Source of the DNA: Prorocentrum cordatum
Lineage: Eukaryota; Sar; Dinophyceae; Prorocentrales; Prorocentraceae
Length of the DNA stretch: 64,000 nt
Assembly: GCA_963575745.1 (NCBI GenBank)
Contig: CAUYUJ010021164.1
Span: 1 to 64,000 of the forward strand
Direction: 5' to 3'
The notes beneath the pieces were generated by a model that searched no databases, was not told the origin of the DNA, and saw only the letters and a program-made list of their open reading frames with translations. Position 1 is the first letter of the stretch; every line of letters starts with the position of its first letter. Made by a program: the position numbers and the translations under genes. This document shows positions 21,541-32,224 of this stretch, in pieces.

Positions 21541-21755
21541 TTGTGCTGCTTCAACAACCGCGCTTGGGCGTCGTACTCCACCTTCTCGACATGCACCGGC
21601 ACCTCCTCCCTCATGGCTCTCAAAGCCCTCTCCTGCTTTTGCTCCTCGGTCAGAGGGGCGTCGTCCTTGTCGTCGTCGGCGCCCGCGAAGACGGCCACGA
21701 ACGCGTTCCTGAGCATGTCGGGCTCCAGCGGGGAGCCGTGGCCACACAGGGAGCG
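21541..21755 (-). CDS. Exon-like coding fragment inside satellite array C
   Basis: About 71 minus-strand codons with ordinary protein composition, framed on one side by satellite units and on the other by short unique DNA. It contains GSPLEPDMLRNAFVAVFAGA, an acidic patch (DDDKDD) and TEEQKQERALRAMREEVPVH followed by VEKVEYDAQARLLKQH. The coding look ends exactly where the satellite starts at 21540. It may be a host exon whose introns are filled by satellite, or a captured fragment. I recognise no family, and no clear GT-AG pair is visible; dinoflagellate introns often use other donors. Confidence 0.4.
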
Positions 21756-21878
21756 CGGGCGAATATGATATTCACAATTGCGGTATTCACAACTGCATAT
21801 GGTTGGTTGGGTCCTCGTTTTGAAGAGACAGCGCCCCGCGTTCCTTCCTCCTCCCGCTGCCCCCTCCCTCCTCCTCGC

Positions 21879-21884
<6 letters not shown>

Positions 21885-21959
<75 letters not shown>

Positions 21960-22036
21960 TTCATCATTCTCCTCCTCCTCCTCCTCCTCGTCATCATCAT
22001 CATCATCATCGTCGTCGTCATCATCATCATCATCAT
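21885..22036 (+). repeat. (CAT)n and (CTC)n microsatellite
   Basis: CAT repeats interrupted by a short CTC run, placed between a boundary module (21810) and resumed satellite units. Confidence 0.95.
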
Positions 22037-22792
22037 CGCCCTCACGAGGATCGTGGCCCCATAGGAGCTCCACCGAAGGCGCCAGGGCACCATATCCACC
22101 GAAGGCGCCAGTAGCAAAGTGCGCTTGGCGGCCTCGTGCCATTTCGGCACACCCCTCACGAGGATCGTGGCCACATATAAGCTCCACCGAAGGCGCCAGT
22201 TGCAAAGTGCGCGTGGCGGCCTCGGGCCATTTCGGCACACCCCTCATGAGGATCGTGGCCCCGTAGGAGCTCCACAGAAGGCGCCAGTAGCCAAGTGCGC
22301 ATGGCGGCTTCGGGCCATTTCGGCACACCCCTCGCGAGGGTCGTGGCCCCATATGAGCTCCACCGAAGGCGCCAGTAGCAAAGTGCGCATGGCGGCCTCG
22401 GGCCATTTCGGCACACCCCTCACGAGGACCGTGGCCCCATAGGAGCTCCACCGAAGGCGCCAGTAGCAAAGTGCGCATGGCGGCCTCGGGCCATTTCGGC
22501 ACACCCCATCACGAGGATCGTGGCCCTATAGGAGTTCCACCCCCATATGGAGGCCTCGGGATTTCGGCTCCACCGAAGGCGCCAGTAGCAAAGTGCGCAT
22601 GGTGGCTTCGGGCCATTTCGGCACACCCCATCACGAGGATCGTGGCACCATATGAGCTCCACCGAAGGCGCCAGTAGCAAAGTGCGCATGGCGGCCTCGG
22701 GCCATTTCGGCACACCCTTCACGAGGATCGTGGCCCCATAGGGAGCTCCACCGAAGGCGCCAGCGGCAGGGTTCGCATGGTGGCCTCGGGCC

Positions 22793-24920
22793 ATGTCGGC
22801 GCCATTGAACTTGCGTCCTGGCTGCAAGTAGTCGATGACCACGATGGCGTTGCCCTTCTTGAGGTGCAGCGCGCACGGGCAGAACCCCAGGAGGAGCTCC
22901 TTGCTCGTGGCCGCGAGGTGCTGCATGCGGTGGGCCCGAAGGTGGTGGCCGCGACCGTCTTGTTCGCGAGCCGCGTCGCCCCGCCCGTTGTGCCGCTGTG
23001 GGATTTCCCAGTGGCCATGGCGGGGGTGCCCGCGACCTTCCGGCCGTCCTTGCTCGGGGCGGCCTGATGCTGCGTCAGCTGGCTGGCGGTGCTGCGTGTC
23101 TCGACGAAGCCAAGCATCTTAGAGTTGCGGCCTTGCTCGCCGACGAACTTCGCCGCCTGAGGCCCGTGCGCGGTGATGTTGGCGAAAAAGAAAGTGCCCT
23201 CTTGTCCTTCTTTGCGCTGTCTGCGCCTCTCCTGTGTCGTCTTCATTTGTGGGCGCCGAGAAGAGAGCTGAGGCGCCCGTCCATGCTGGCATCCACCCGC
23301 GCTGATTTCCGCGCCCCCATTGGCTGCGGGGCTGGTTGCCCCGCGCAGGTGGTGCCGCGTCGCCGGGCTCAGTAGTGTCGGCTGGCTGCGCAGTGAGTTC
23401 CTGGTGTAGGTCTGGGTCCTGGTCAAGGTCTGCGAAGGGGCCTCCGCCGTCCTCGTCCAGGCAGATGAGGGGGACAGGTGCACTCTCGCAGCCCCCTGCC
23501 AGCTCCCCCACGTGGTTCACGCCGTCCGTGATGCTAAACGCGGGGCTCACCCGCGGAGCCAGCGCCGCGAGGTGAATCAGCAGGCTCCGATGAGCCGGCG
23601 GCAGCGCCCGCGTCCTTGCCGTCCTTGGCCTCGTTGGCAGCGGCAATCCCCTGGAGGCCTGCCTTGGCTGCCTGGGTGGCCACTGCAGCGAGCTCCGCGG
23701 CAGGGTGCTCGGTGTTCCGCTCTTCCTGGGAGGGGGTGGGTTCCGCGGGGTTGGCCGTGCCGTGGGAGACCCCCCCCCACTGTCGCCGCGGGCTGTGGGT
23801 CCGCAGCCGCGCCTCCTTCTCCAGGTCCGAGGAGGTCGGTCCAGCGCCTGGAGCGGGAAGGCCTTCTCCTTTCCCGCTGCCGCTGGCGACCTTATGCTTC
23901 TTGGCGGCTTTTACCTCCTCGACCCGCTTGGCGATGCGCTCGAGCTTGGCACGGCAATTGGCCTTGTAGTTGGCCGCTCTCCTCCGCGATCTTCTTGCCC
24001 GTGGTGGCCACTTCGTGGAGGCTGTCCCGGGCCTCCTCTTTGAGCTTCTCGAGGCCATCGGGGAGGCTGAAGTCGAAGAGGGCCTGCGTGTCCTGACCTC
24101 CTGCTGGGCCCCCCGTCCCGAGGTCCGCTGACGCAGGGCGGCCTCCTCCAGCTGCGCCTCCGCGAGGGCGAGCGCCTTCTCGCCCCGCCGTGCCTGGGCC
24201 TCGTCGAGGGTCCGCTCCATCTCCGCGACGGTCCAGGCCGCGTTGTCCAGCGCGTTCTGGGCATGCTGGCGGCGGCCCACCGCCGACTAGAGGCGCTGCG
24301 CCGTGGTGCGCGGAGCCCTCGCAGGCGCCTGGGCCTCGCGCTTGCGGGCCGCCTCCAGGGCAGCGCGCAGGGCCTCGGCCACCCTGGGGGTGGGCGCGGC
24401 GACGAGCGTCTCGATCTCGCTGGTGGGCGGAGTGGCCTCTCTCGTCCGTGGATCCTTGGGGGGCTTGGCTGGTACTGGCTGGTGTCGACAGCGGCGGCAG
24501 CACCACCTCCATATTCACTTTTGCCAGCCTTGTCGCCCTTGCCCTTGCTCTGCCTTTGTCAAGTACCAGCTTGCCTCCCTTGCGCCTTGGCTTCCTGGCG
24601 TCGTCCGCCCCCTTGGCCCAGGCACCGCGAGGCGACTGTCTGGGAGAGGGGTGGGCGCCTCGTTCCCTCGGATGGTCCACCGGTAGCGGCGCGCCGTGCA
24701 GATGACGTAGCCAGGAGCAGCCTTCGGCGCCATTGACTGACGGTGGGGAGCTCCGACTTCGGCGGTGGGCCGATCCGCCGAGGAGTGCGCTTCTTCCCAG
24801 AACGAAGGATTGGCCGCCAGTGGGCCCCTGAGGTGCTGGCAACGAGGGCGTCGGGCGCAAGCGCCCTGGCACTGGCCGCGGACTAGCGATATCCGTGTGG
24901 TCCCGAGGGGAACTCAGCAT
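22793..24920 (-). pseudogene. LINE fragment, ORF1 region to endonuclease start, 3'-truncated
   Basis: Reads on the minus strand from ATG 24920-24918, immediately after a spliced-leader relict. The 5' half (24920-23500) gives a basic, glycine/proline-rich protein ending in a helical part (LPDGLEKLKEEARDSLHEVA, about 24070-24010). An acidic linker follows (LICLDEDGGGPFADLDQDPD, near 23470-23420). The endonuclease begins with FFFANITAHGPQAAKFV and MLGFVETR (23190-23100; the Glu of ETR fits the catalytic Glu), then after a frameshift near 22960 continues as LLLGFCPCALHLKKGNAIVV and IDYLQPGRKFNGADM. It stops abruptly at satellite array C, so the rest of the endonuclease and all of the polymerase are missing. 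Confidence 0.7.
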
Positions 24921-24941
24921 CTTGAGCCAAAGTGGCTACGG
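24921..24941 (-). other. Dinoflagellate spliced-leader relict
   Basis: On the minus strand this reads CCGTAGCCACTTTGGCTCAA plus G. It matches the conserved trans-spliced leader of dinoflagellate mRNAs at 20 of 21 positions (one T-to-C change). The next base starts the LINE ORF's ATG. The leader exists only on mature mRNA, so this locus came from reverse transcription of a trans-spliced transcript. Confidence 0.9.
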
Positions 24942-25413
24942 AGGAGGCGGAGGGGCAGCAGGAGGAGGAGGAGGAGCAATGATTCGGGCAGGGACAGTCA
25001 CAGGGGCAGGAGAAACATATAGGGCGAGGAGGCTGATGATGAGGAGGGCGAGGAGGAGGAGGAGGAGGATTCATAACGATATTGTTACGCATAGTGATAC
25101 CAGTAATGGTATAATCATTCATGCCTGACAGCAAGCATGCTAGTAACAAGAACACGGCTAACCATACAGCACATTCATGCGTACTCACAAAACGAATACT
25201 TATGCTACTGCGAATAATAATAACAAGAAAGCGAATACGAAGAGCACGACTAGTACTCATATTAAAATACCGAGAAGAAGAACACGACGAATCATATTAC
25301 ATCATAAAATTATAAGATTGGTTTTATGAAAAGCAAGAAGAATAGTACACACAATACTAATACTACGGATAATCCTAGTACTAATCGACGAAACATCAGA
25401 GAACGAAATTGAA

Positions 25414-25447
<34 letters not shown>

Positions 25448-25764
25448 GCTGCTACTACTACTACTACTACTACTAATACTAGTTAATAATAATGAGAGCC
25501 ATGAGAGAAATGCGAGTAATAACCATATGAACACTCATGCTAATACGATTGCTGATAATATTATAGATGCAACACCGCTACCCACATAGCAATTATGAGA
25601 AGACTCATCATACTTATAACAATGAAGCTAATACTAGTAACCACATTTATAGCAATCGTAGTCTTAGTACTAATACTAGTAATGCTAATAATCAGCAGGG
25701 TACCATTATTAATGCTAATACTTATGGTACAAAAGAAAATCGTATCAATAAGAACATTCATGAG
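24942..25764 (+). other. AT-rich island with (ACT)n repeats, no gene
   Basis: After a GGA-rich start (24942-25070), the DNA from about 25070 to 25760 is strikingly AT-rich compared with everything around it. It is built of short degenerate motifs (AATACTA, ATACTAGTA, CATACTC) and a pure ACT run at about 25412-25477. No credible ORF. Confidence 0.8.
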
Positions 25765-25925
25765 AGGAGGAAAGGAGGAGGATGAGGAGGAGGAGGAGGA
25801 GGACGAGGAGGAGGAGGAGGAGGAGGAAAAGGAAAAGGAGGAGGAGGAGGAGGAGGAGGAGGAGGAGGAAGAGAAGGAAAAGGAGGAAAAGGAGGAAAAG
25901 GAGGAAAAGGAGGAAAAGGAGGAAA
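25765..25925 (+). repeat. (GGA)n / (GGAAAA) microsatellite
   Basis: GGA repeats with interspersed AAA, about 160 bp. Translations are Glu/Lys or Leu/Ser homopolymers. Confidence 0.95.
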
Positions 25926-25974
25926 TGGGACAAGGGGGAGTAATCAGGGTGTGCAGGGAGAGTGGAGGAGATAG

Positions 25975-26154
25975 ATGTCGGACGCAGAGACGGTGCGGCA
26001 GGGCACGGTGGGGCAGAAAACGACGGCGAGCCCACAGGCGCCGGCACCCTGGAGGAGCGACGTCATTTGGTCCGAGGCGGGCGACGGCGAGCTGGGCGAC
26101 GGTGACGGCTCCTCGGTGCTCACGGCATCCCGCTGCCACCTTCGCCGCCAGTAG
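25975..26154 (+). CDS. Possible 59-codon N-terminal exon, product unknown
   Basis: ATG 25975 to TAG 26152-26154. The translation starts MSDAETVRQGTVGQKTTASP and continues with SDVIWSEAGDGELGDGDGSS, a natural-looking acidic protein start between two microsatellites. It may be a first exon or chance. No family recognised. Confidence 0.25.
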   Translation: MSDAETVRQGTVGQKTTASPQAPAPWRSDVIWSEAGDGELGDGDGSSVLTASRCHLRRQ

Positions 26155-26380
26155 TCGTCGGTCGTCGGTCGTGGTGGTCGTCGTCGCCCGTCGACGTCGT
26201 GATCGTCGTCGTCGTCGCACGTAGCTCGTCTCTCGTCGCTCGTTGCTCGTAGCTCGTCGCTCGTCCCTCGTCGCTCGTCCCTCGTCGCTCGTCGCTTGTC
26301 GCTCGTCGCTCGTCGCTCGTCGCTCGTCTGTCGTCGTCGTCGTCGTCGTCATCGTCGTCGTGGTCGTCGTGGGTGCGATG
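26155..26380 (+). repeat. Degenerate TCG and CTCGTCG repeats
   Basis: TCG triplets at 26155-26225 and 26330-26375, and between them a 7-bp-type repeat near CTCGTCG. No gene. Confidence 0.9.
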
Positions 26381-26449
26381 CTTTGGAGGTTCGCGGAACA
26401 CAGTTTTTTTTTGTTTTGCTGTGTTTTTTCGTGCATGTGCTTTTTTCCC

Positions 26450-26850
26450 CGAGGCCCAGGAGGAGGAGGAAGAGGAGGAGGAGGAGGAGGAGGAGGAGGA
26501 GGAGGAGGCTCATCCTCCTGTGGGTCATTTCTGGCCTTCGGGGGGGGGCTCCCCGTCGCCCTCCCGCAGGCCCGACGCGCAGCGCCTCTGGAGAGTGGGC
26601 GAGGGGGGTGGTGCACGCCGGGAGCGGTCCAGGGAGCACAGTGGCAGCTTCGTGGCCTGCAGCCAGGTGGGGGACGATATCTCAAGGGCGCCCTCGAGGG
26701 CGCGAAGTTGTTCGCGCCCGCGCGCTTCGCGCTTTGGCTCCGACCCCTCCTCATCCTCCTCCCCTGGGGGGCGGCGCGAGGGCGCGAAGTTGTTCGCGCT
26801 CTCGCGCTTCGCGCAGCGCGAAGCGCGAAGGTCAGGCGCTCTTGATATCC
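26450..26850 (+). repeat. (GGA)n run and duplicated GC-rich block
   Basis: GGA repeats at 26458-26508. Further on, GAGGGCGCGAAGTTGTTCGC occurs twice (near 26697 and 26772), each followed by a CGCGCTTCGCGC-type motif. The second copy forms a near-perfect hairpin, TCGCGCTTCGCGC facing GCGCGAAGCGCGA, at about 26801-26827. Confidence 0.8.
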
Positions 26851-28135
26851 CTAGACGTCCTCGCGTCGTGCAGCGGCCGCATCGGGACGTTTTCGCCAGC
26901 CTGCGGCCCCTGGAGGCCCTTGCGCCAGCGATCCTTGGGAGGAGCAGGGGGACCTGGTGTCGTGGGCGACGAGCGGTTTTTGCCAAGCTTGGGCTCTCAC
27001 ATAACGACTCAGGATGAAGAACTGGTCTGGGGGGGGAGGTCCAGACCTTTAGGGGGCTCAAGCTGTGAACAATCACGACGTCGGAGGTCGTGGAGTCTTT
27101 TTTGTTCCGTCTCTGTCGACAACGGGCGCTGCCGGGGGGGGGGCAAGGGGGCAAGGGGCGCTGGCAGTGCCGCGATTGAGCGCTGGCGGGCGCCGTTCCG
27201 GAACGTCGGCTTCCCCTGGCTATTCGGGGACGGCGCGCCAGCGCCATGCGTGATGCTGGCCCAGGAACGGGATACAGTCAGCCCGCATAGTAAGGATGGG
27301 CAACCTTCCCAAGGGTAGCCTTGCATCCTTGCCTCCTCGGTCCATCCATGGCCACTTACGTTGACCGCGCCCTGCTCGAGAAGCTTCGAAATGGCCTTCT
27401 AAGGCCCTTGGATCATTGTCTTGCGTCCTGATGATGCAGGCCGACGGTAAATCGTTTCAGAGCTATGAACGCTTCCAGAGCGTTCAGGGCGCTCTGGAAG
27501 GGCCGCGGCGCCCGCTACATCTTCCAGAGCCTCCAGATTTCAGGAGTCCCCAGGATCGCCGAGGTTGTCCCAGTCATGGCTTCGTCTCAGAGGGTGGGGC
27601 GGGGGGAGGGGCGGCGGCGGCGCCGGGCGTGCGTTGCCACGGGGGGAGGGGCGGATCGCAGCAACTAAACGCGACCAGGACAAGCTCCGCCAGGCGGAGT
27701 TCGGCCAGCTGAACCCGGCCAGCTGATCTCGCCCAGGCTGCACTCGGCCAAGCTGAATTCGGCCTGGGCCGAGTTCAACCTGGCCGAGTTCAGTTGGTCG
27801 AGTTCAGCCTGGCCAGGTTTCGCCTGGCCGGGTTTCGCCTGGCCGAGCGTGTCCTTGTCCGAAAGGGGGGGTATCCAGGGAGGGGGAGGGGGAAAAGGGC
27901 GGGGGAGGGGCGTGGTGTTATCACGGGGGGATGGGGGAGTAGCCGAGGGGGGTGCGGCCCCAGTAGCGGGGGGGCGGCACCGGAAGCGGGCGTTCTCGCA
28001 GGCAGTTGCCCAAGATGGTTCAACAAGCCCCCGCCCCATTCAGCGGCGCAATCCGAACCCCACCCTCGCCGAAGGCCGAAGGCAACTCGATGGGCGGCGG
28101 GAGTAGGGTTACGAATCCGTCGAGCACGTGGCGAA
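26851..28135 (+). other. Gene-free stretch with a 20-bp-type repeat
   Basis: Mostly unique GC-rich DNA. At 27690-27850 a degenerate repeat of the type CTGGCCGAGTTCAGC occurs about eight times. 27880-27995 is G-rich. No credible gene. Confidence 0.6.
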
Positions 28136-28203
28136 GTCCGAACCCGACCCCGGCCTCTCATCGATTCAGGAGAATCGATGGCTGGTTGGGGTAGGGTTCG
28201 GAC
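28136..28203. repeat. 68-nt foldback (hairpin)
   Basis: GTCCGAACCC at 28136 pairs with GGGTTCGGAC at 28194-28203, and CATCGATTC pairs with GAATCGATG around a short loop near 28168, with a few mismatches between. A further diverged copy of the arm (CAATCCGAACCCCACCC) lies at about 28047. Confidence 0.7.
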
Positions 28204-29025
28204 ATTGCCACCCAGTTGCCCTTGCCCCTCCTCGGCGAAGAAGCAGCGCCATACAGATAAAGTTTTGGCGCTCCCCGGCCAACAGTTTAAGTTTATGGCG
28301 TTTTTTCTTCTTCGAACTCCGCCCGACGGCCCGTTCCGGCCCCCCCCACGCCCACCGACCCCACCGCCTCAAATGATCCAACACCCCCACCGCTCCGCGA
28401 AGGACAGCCCACGCGTGCACCCCCGCTGCAGGGATCCTTTCGACTCCTTCGACTCGGCTCGCTTCGATTCCACTTCGATTCCGAGTCCGATCTAGTTCGA
28501 TTTCGGATTCCGATCTGGATTTCGGTTAGATTCGAGTCCGATCTGGATTTCGATTCCGATCGATTCCGAGTCCCATGCAGGGCTCCGAGCGATTCCGAGT
28601 CCGATTCGGTTCGATCTGGATTCCGATTTGAATTTCGGTCTCTCGGTGGAGGCTTTACCAGCCTGCCGATCTCCACCGATTCGACTTCTCCCGACCTGGC
28701 TGACCATTACCGCCGGTCCGCTTCGTTTCGATTGCCGCTGGTCCGACTTCTCGATTCGATTCTGGGCTCTCCTGCCCCCACGCAGTCCCCCCCCACGCTT
28801 TTGGATCGAGTCGCAGCGGCAATATAAACGAGCCCGAGGGGGCCCGCCGACCCGCAGGCCTCTTTCAAAAACGTCCAACTCGACGGTCTCCACAAGGTCA
28901 AGTCCGACGCCGAGCGCGCCGCCCGTGTGGACGGCATGCAGGAGCGCGGCGGCGGCGTGGCGGCGGCGGCGGCTGCGGCGTCGTCGTCGTCGTCGGCCGC
29001 GGCGGCGGCGTCGTCGTCGCCGTCG

Positions 29026-29070
<45 letters not shown>

Positions 29071-29113
29071 GTGTCGTCGTCGGTGTCGTCATCGTCGTCG
29101 GCGTCGTCATCGT

Positions 29114-29160
<47 letters not shown>

Positions 29161-29306
29161 TCGTCGTCGTCGTCGTCTGATTAGATTTGGCTCGGAATCT
29201 GTACTGGGATCCCGGGTTCAGCCCTTCGAGCTCCGACAGGCCACGGTGGCTGGAACATGTCATATCACCGTCCGAAGACCTCCGAGACTACGGCGCCGCC
29301 GCAGGC

Positions 29307-29364
<58 letters not shown>

Positions 29365-29637
29365 GTTGCTGGTCCCCGTCGTCCCCAAGACCACTAATGT
29401 CTCGAAGAACCCATGACGGCGGGTCCGAAGTAATACCCCTCGCCACAAACAAATTGATCGGGCGGAGGAGCGTCTCTCTTCATTTGCTTTTGCCCTCTGG
29501 AGGTGGGCCTCCATCTACTGGGCCCCTGGGGGCCCGTCAACGGACGGGCCGGGATGAGAGACCGGTGCGGCGGGGTGCGGCGCTGTGCGCCCCGAGACGT
29601 ATGCGGCAGAAGGAGATGGGGTCGTCTGCGGCGACAA
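28204..29637 (+). repeat. Gene-free stretch: GATTCCGATCTGG repeats and (TCG)n microsatellites
   Basis: 28450-28650 is built of short units such as GATTCCGATCTGGATTTCG. Long TCG/GTC runs lie at 28977-29180 and 29305-29365. Protein-like readings (polySer, polyVal, polyArg) come from these runs. Nothing else recognised. Confidence 0.75.
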
Positions 29638-29770
29638 TGGCGCGTAAGCTGCCCGCGTAAGGTCGCGCGTAAGCGCCCTCGTCTCCAGCGTAGCCTTCCG
29701 CGCTGGCGGCCCGCGTAAGCCGCCGCGTACGATCGCTGTGCCATCTCGCGGAAGACCCGTTTGCCCACAA
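29638..29770 (+). repeat. Dispersed repeat DR3, copy 1
   Basis: GCTGCCCGCGTAAGGTCGC followed by a CGCCCTCGTCTCCAGCG block, GCGCTGGCGGCCCGCGT and a CGCTGTGCCA block recur at 31688-31805 in the same order and orientation, with substitutions. Confidence 0.85.
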
Positions 29771-30169
29771 GGGCTTCGCTCTCTGCCGTCGGCCCCCTCT
29801 CTATCATAATGGGATATTTCAGAGCTGTGTTGTGATGTTTGGGCGTTGTCTTTAAGACGTCTTGGAGCGTCATGCGAGGACGGCAAGGAATCAGCAGCAT
29901 AGATTGTATTGGGATGTTGGGGTTGATATGGAACGCTTTATTGCCTTTACTAGAGCGTTGCCTTGGTATGACGGTGGATTGCGTGAGGCCATCTTGGGCA
30001 AATATCGCGATTGGGATTGTTTTGTGGTTCCTTCCGACCGTCGCTATTTTTAGGATTCGTGGCTGCGGGCCCATCGCCGAATCAAGAGGCGGCGGGGAGG
30101 GGACCGAACAGCGTTCCCCGATCACATATCCCAATGCAGAATCGTTAATCCTTCGTTCATTTAGCGAAA

Positions 30170-30700
30170 TTTGTGAGGATCCGTGGTCTCGGGGGCGCGA
30201 CTATTGCATAGTTTACCAAAGATACATCGGAGTCGCGACTACGGTGCAATTAACGAGGGATCGTGGCCTCGGGGACGCGAATATGGAATACTTTACGAGG
30301 CATCGTGGCCTGACGCGAATATTGTGGCCACGGGGGCACGAATATGGTTTAGTTGGGCAAGATCGTTGTCTCGGGGACGCGAATCTGGTTTTACTTTTGG
30401 GAAGGGTCGTGACCTCTGTGGCGCGAAATCTGGTAAGTTACAAAAAGGATCGTGACCTCTTGAGCGCGAATATGGTATTCTTTGGATGGATTCGTGTTTT
30501 CGGAGACGCGAATAGAAAGTAATTGACAAGGGTCCGTGCCCTCGGAGACGCGAAAAAAAGTGTAATCTGCGAGGGATCATGGTCTCGGGGGCGCGAACAT
30601 TTTGGAACTTATTGGGGATCGTCGCCTCGGTGACACGATTCTAGTGCAATTTGCTGGGGATCGTGGCCTCGGGGGCGCGAATATGATGTGTTTTCACGTG
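30170..30700 (+). repeat. Degenerate 55-60-bp tandem repeat
   Basis: About ten units around a core GGATCGTGGCCTCGGGGGCG followed by CGAATATGGT. Spacing varies between roughly 45 and 60 bp. The core shares ATCGTGGCC with the satellite family, but the rest of the unit differs. 29771-30169 and 30701-31122 hold no recognised gene. Confidence 0.8.
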
Positions 30701-31122
30701 TCCCAGCGATCCCCCACGAACCCCGTGGAGTCTGAGAGCCCGATTCGGGGACGCTGCTCAGGACGGTTTGGGGCTCCTCCCCTCGCGCAGGCATCAACCA
30801 TTTACAGCAGGAAGTAGAAAGTAGGATTAAGTCGGACATGTCCCTCTACAGGAGGAGTATTCGAAACTTGTAAAACATGTCAGGGAACGCTTTTTCTATT
30901 ACCTTCGACTATTTCCGATTATCTTTTTGACATTTTTTTTAGAATTTTTCTGCCCAAATCCGCCTGTAGGAGGACATGCCCGACCTAAAAGTAGGACTAT
31001 AAGATTGAATACCTGAAATTGGAATTGCAGCAGGGAGCAGCAATCCTGACCCGCGCAGCCTTATGTCCCCACCAGGGAGCCGCCGCTCACGTGAAGTGAG
31101 TCGAAGAACAAAGTGGCATACA

Positions 31123-31277
31123 CATAACCTTTTGGCGGTCCGCGCGGATTTTTTGGATCTGCGCTGGGACTCCCTGACGGTGCCTCCGGCGCCGCCCCTG
31201 GTTGTCCGCACGCCAGGGAGGGGGGCCCAGCTCAGATCCAAGAAATCCGCGGGGATCGTCAAATGTTTTAGTTTATG
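31123..31277. mobile_element. MITE-like element, copy 1
   Basis: About 155 bp with terminal inverted repeats: GGTCCGCGCGGATTTTTTGG followed by ATCTG on the left, and on the right the complement of TCCCCGCGGATTTCTTGGAT. The GC-rich interior (CCTCCGGCGCCGCCCCTGG, GCCAGGGAGGGGGG) matches copy 2 at 48390-48545 when that copy is reversed, and the outer ends agree as well (TTTTAGTTTATG against TTTTATGTTTATG). No coding capacity. Confidence 0.8.
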
Positions 31278-32224
31278 CAGGGTCTTCTTCCCCCCCGTCA
31301 GACGACCAACGCACACGCCGTCACGACGCGAAGCTGCCCGAGGCCCTGCCGACAGCGGGCGAGGGGCGGGTCTGCGGCGCTCGGGGCGCCCCGAGGAGTT
31401 CCGGTTGCTCTTCGTGGAGGCGTGCCGCTCGGAGGCGGCGCCTTGCCAGCAGCTGCCGCGGCAGAGCAAGGCCCTCCTCGGGAGACCGGGGCTCGGGAGG
31501 GAAGACTCGACGCAGGCACCAAGGACTCAGGGCGACCCCTCGGGAGACCAGGGCTCTCCTCGGGAGACCGGGGCTCGGGAGGGAAGACTAGACGCAGGCA
31601 CCAAGGACTCGGGACTTCCACGGGGACGTGCGCACACACGTGAGCGACGAGAGAGAGCGGGGCCGACTTCGCCGACGCTGGCGCGCATGCTGCCCGCGTA
31701 AGGTCGCACGCAGGCGCCCTCGTCTCCAGCGCAGTGTGCCGCGCTGGCGGCCCGCGTGGGCAACTGCGCAGGGTCGCTGTGCCACCTCGCGCAAGGCCCG
31801 CTTCTCTTCGTCGCTCCCGATGGAGGTGGAGGGAAAGGGGGACAGCCAGGACATGCGGAAGACACACGGAGGAATCCTGGAACTGGTGCCGTTTCTTGCC
31901 TGCCTCCCCGGGGCCCCCGTAAGTGGCATCCTCGTCCTCGCGGCTGGCGCCCCGCATCTTCAGGGGCAACGTCAGGTGTGAGGCATCAGCCCTCAATCGC
32001 CCATGGATCGCTCATATGGGCGAGGTTCGAGGTTCGAGGTCTTCGGACGTTCTCGGCAGTCCTCGGCGGCTTTCCAGCCTCGAGATGCTCTCCAGCAGCT
32101 GTGCCTCGCCCAGGGCGTCTTGGGGGTGCTCGAATTGTCCCGAACGGCCGCTGGAGAGCCGAGGTATGACCCGAAAGCCTGGGGGCAACGTTGGGATAGG
32201 CTAACTCGGTAGCTAATCATGGGA
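31278..32224 (+). other. Gene-free stretch with dispersed repeat DR3 copy 2 (31678-31805)
   Basis: Contains DR3 copy 2 and a short internal duplication (CGGGAGACCGGGGCTCGGGA twice, 31480-31590). A plus-strand reading at about 31390-31480 (PEEFRLLFVEACRSEAAPCQ) looks faintly exon-like, but I cannot support a gene. Confidence 0.55.

Larger units (their letters stand above)
19480..22795 (+). repeat. About 90-bp satellite array C, interrupted
   Basis: About 33 units of a second subfamily (CCCCTCACGAGGATCGTGGC, GCGCCAGTAGCAAAGTGCGC, GGCGGCCTCGGGCCATTTCG). The array holds boundary modules at 19522 and 21810, each followed by a CAT microsatellite, and an exon-like fragment at 21541-21755. Because many units are 90 bp, long minus-strand readings run through it; they repeat the same peptide every 30 residues and are not genes. 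Confidence 0.95.

Noticed and set aside
20895-22502. 535-codon minus-strand reading frame
   Set aside because: It repeats the same 30-residue peptide because the satellite unit is 90 bp, a multiple of three. Only the short island at 21541-21755 looks like real coding.
26225-26330. CTCGTCG-type repeats considered as a CRISPR-like array
   Set aside because: Units are 7-8 bp with no spacers, and the genome is eukaryotic.
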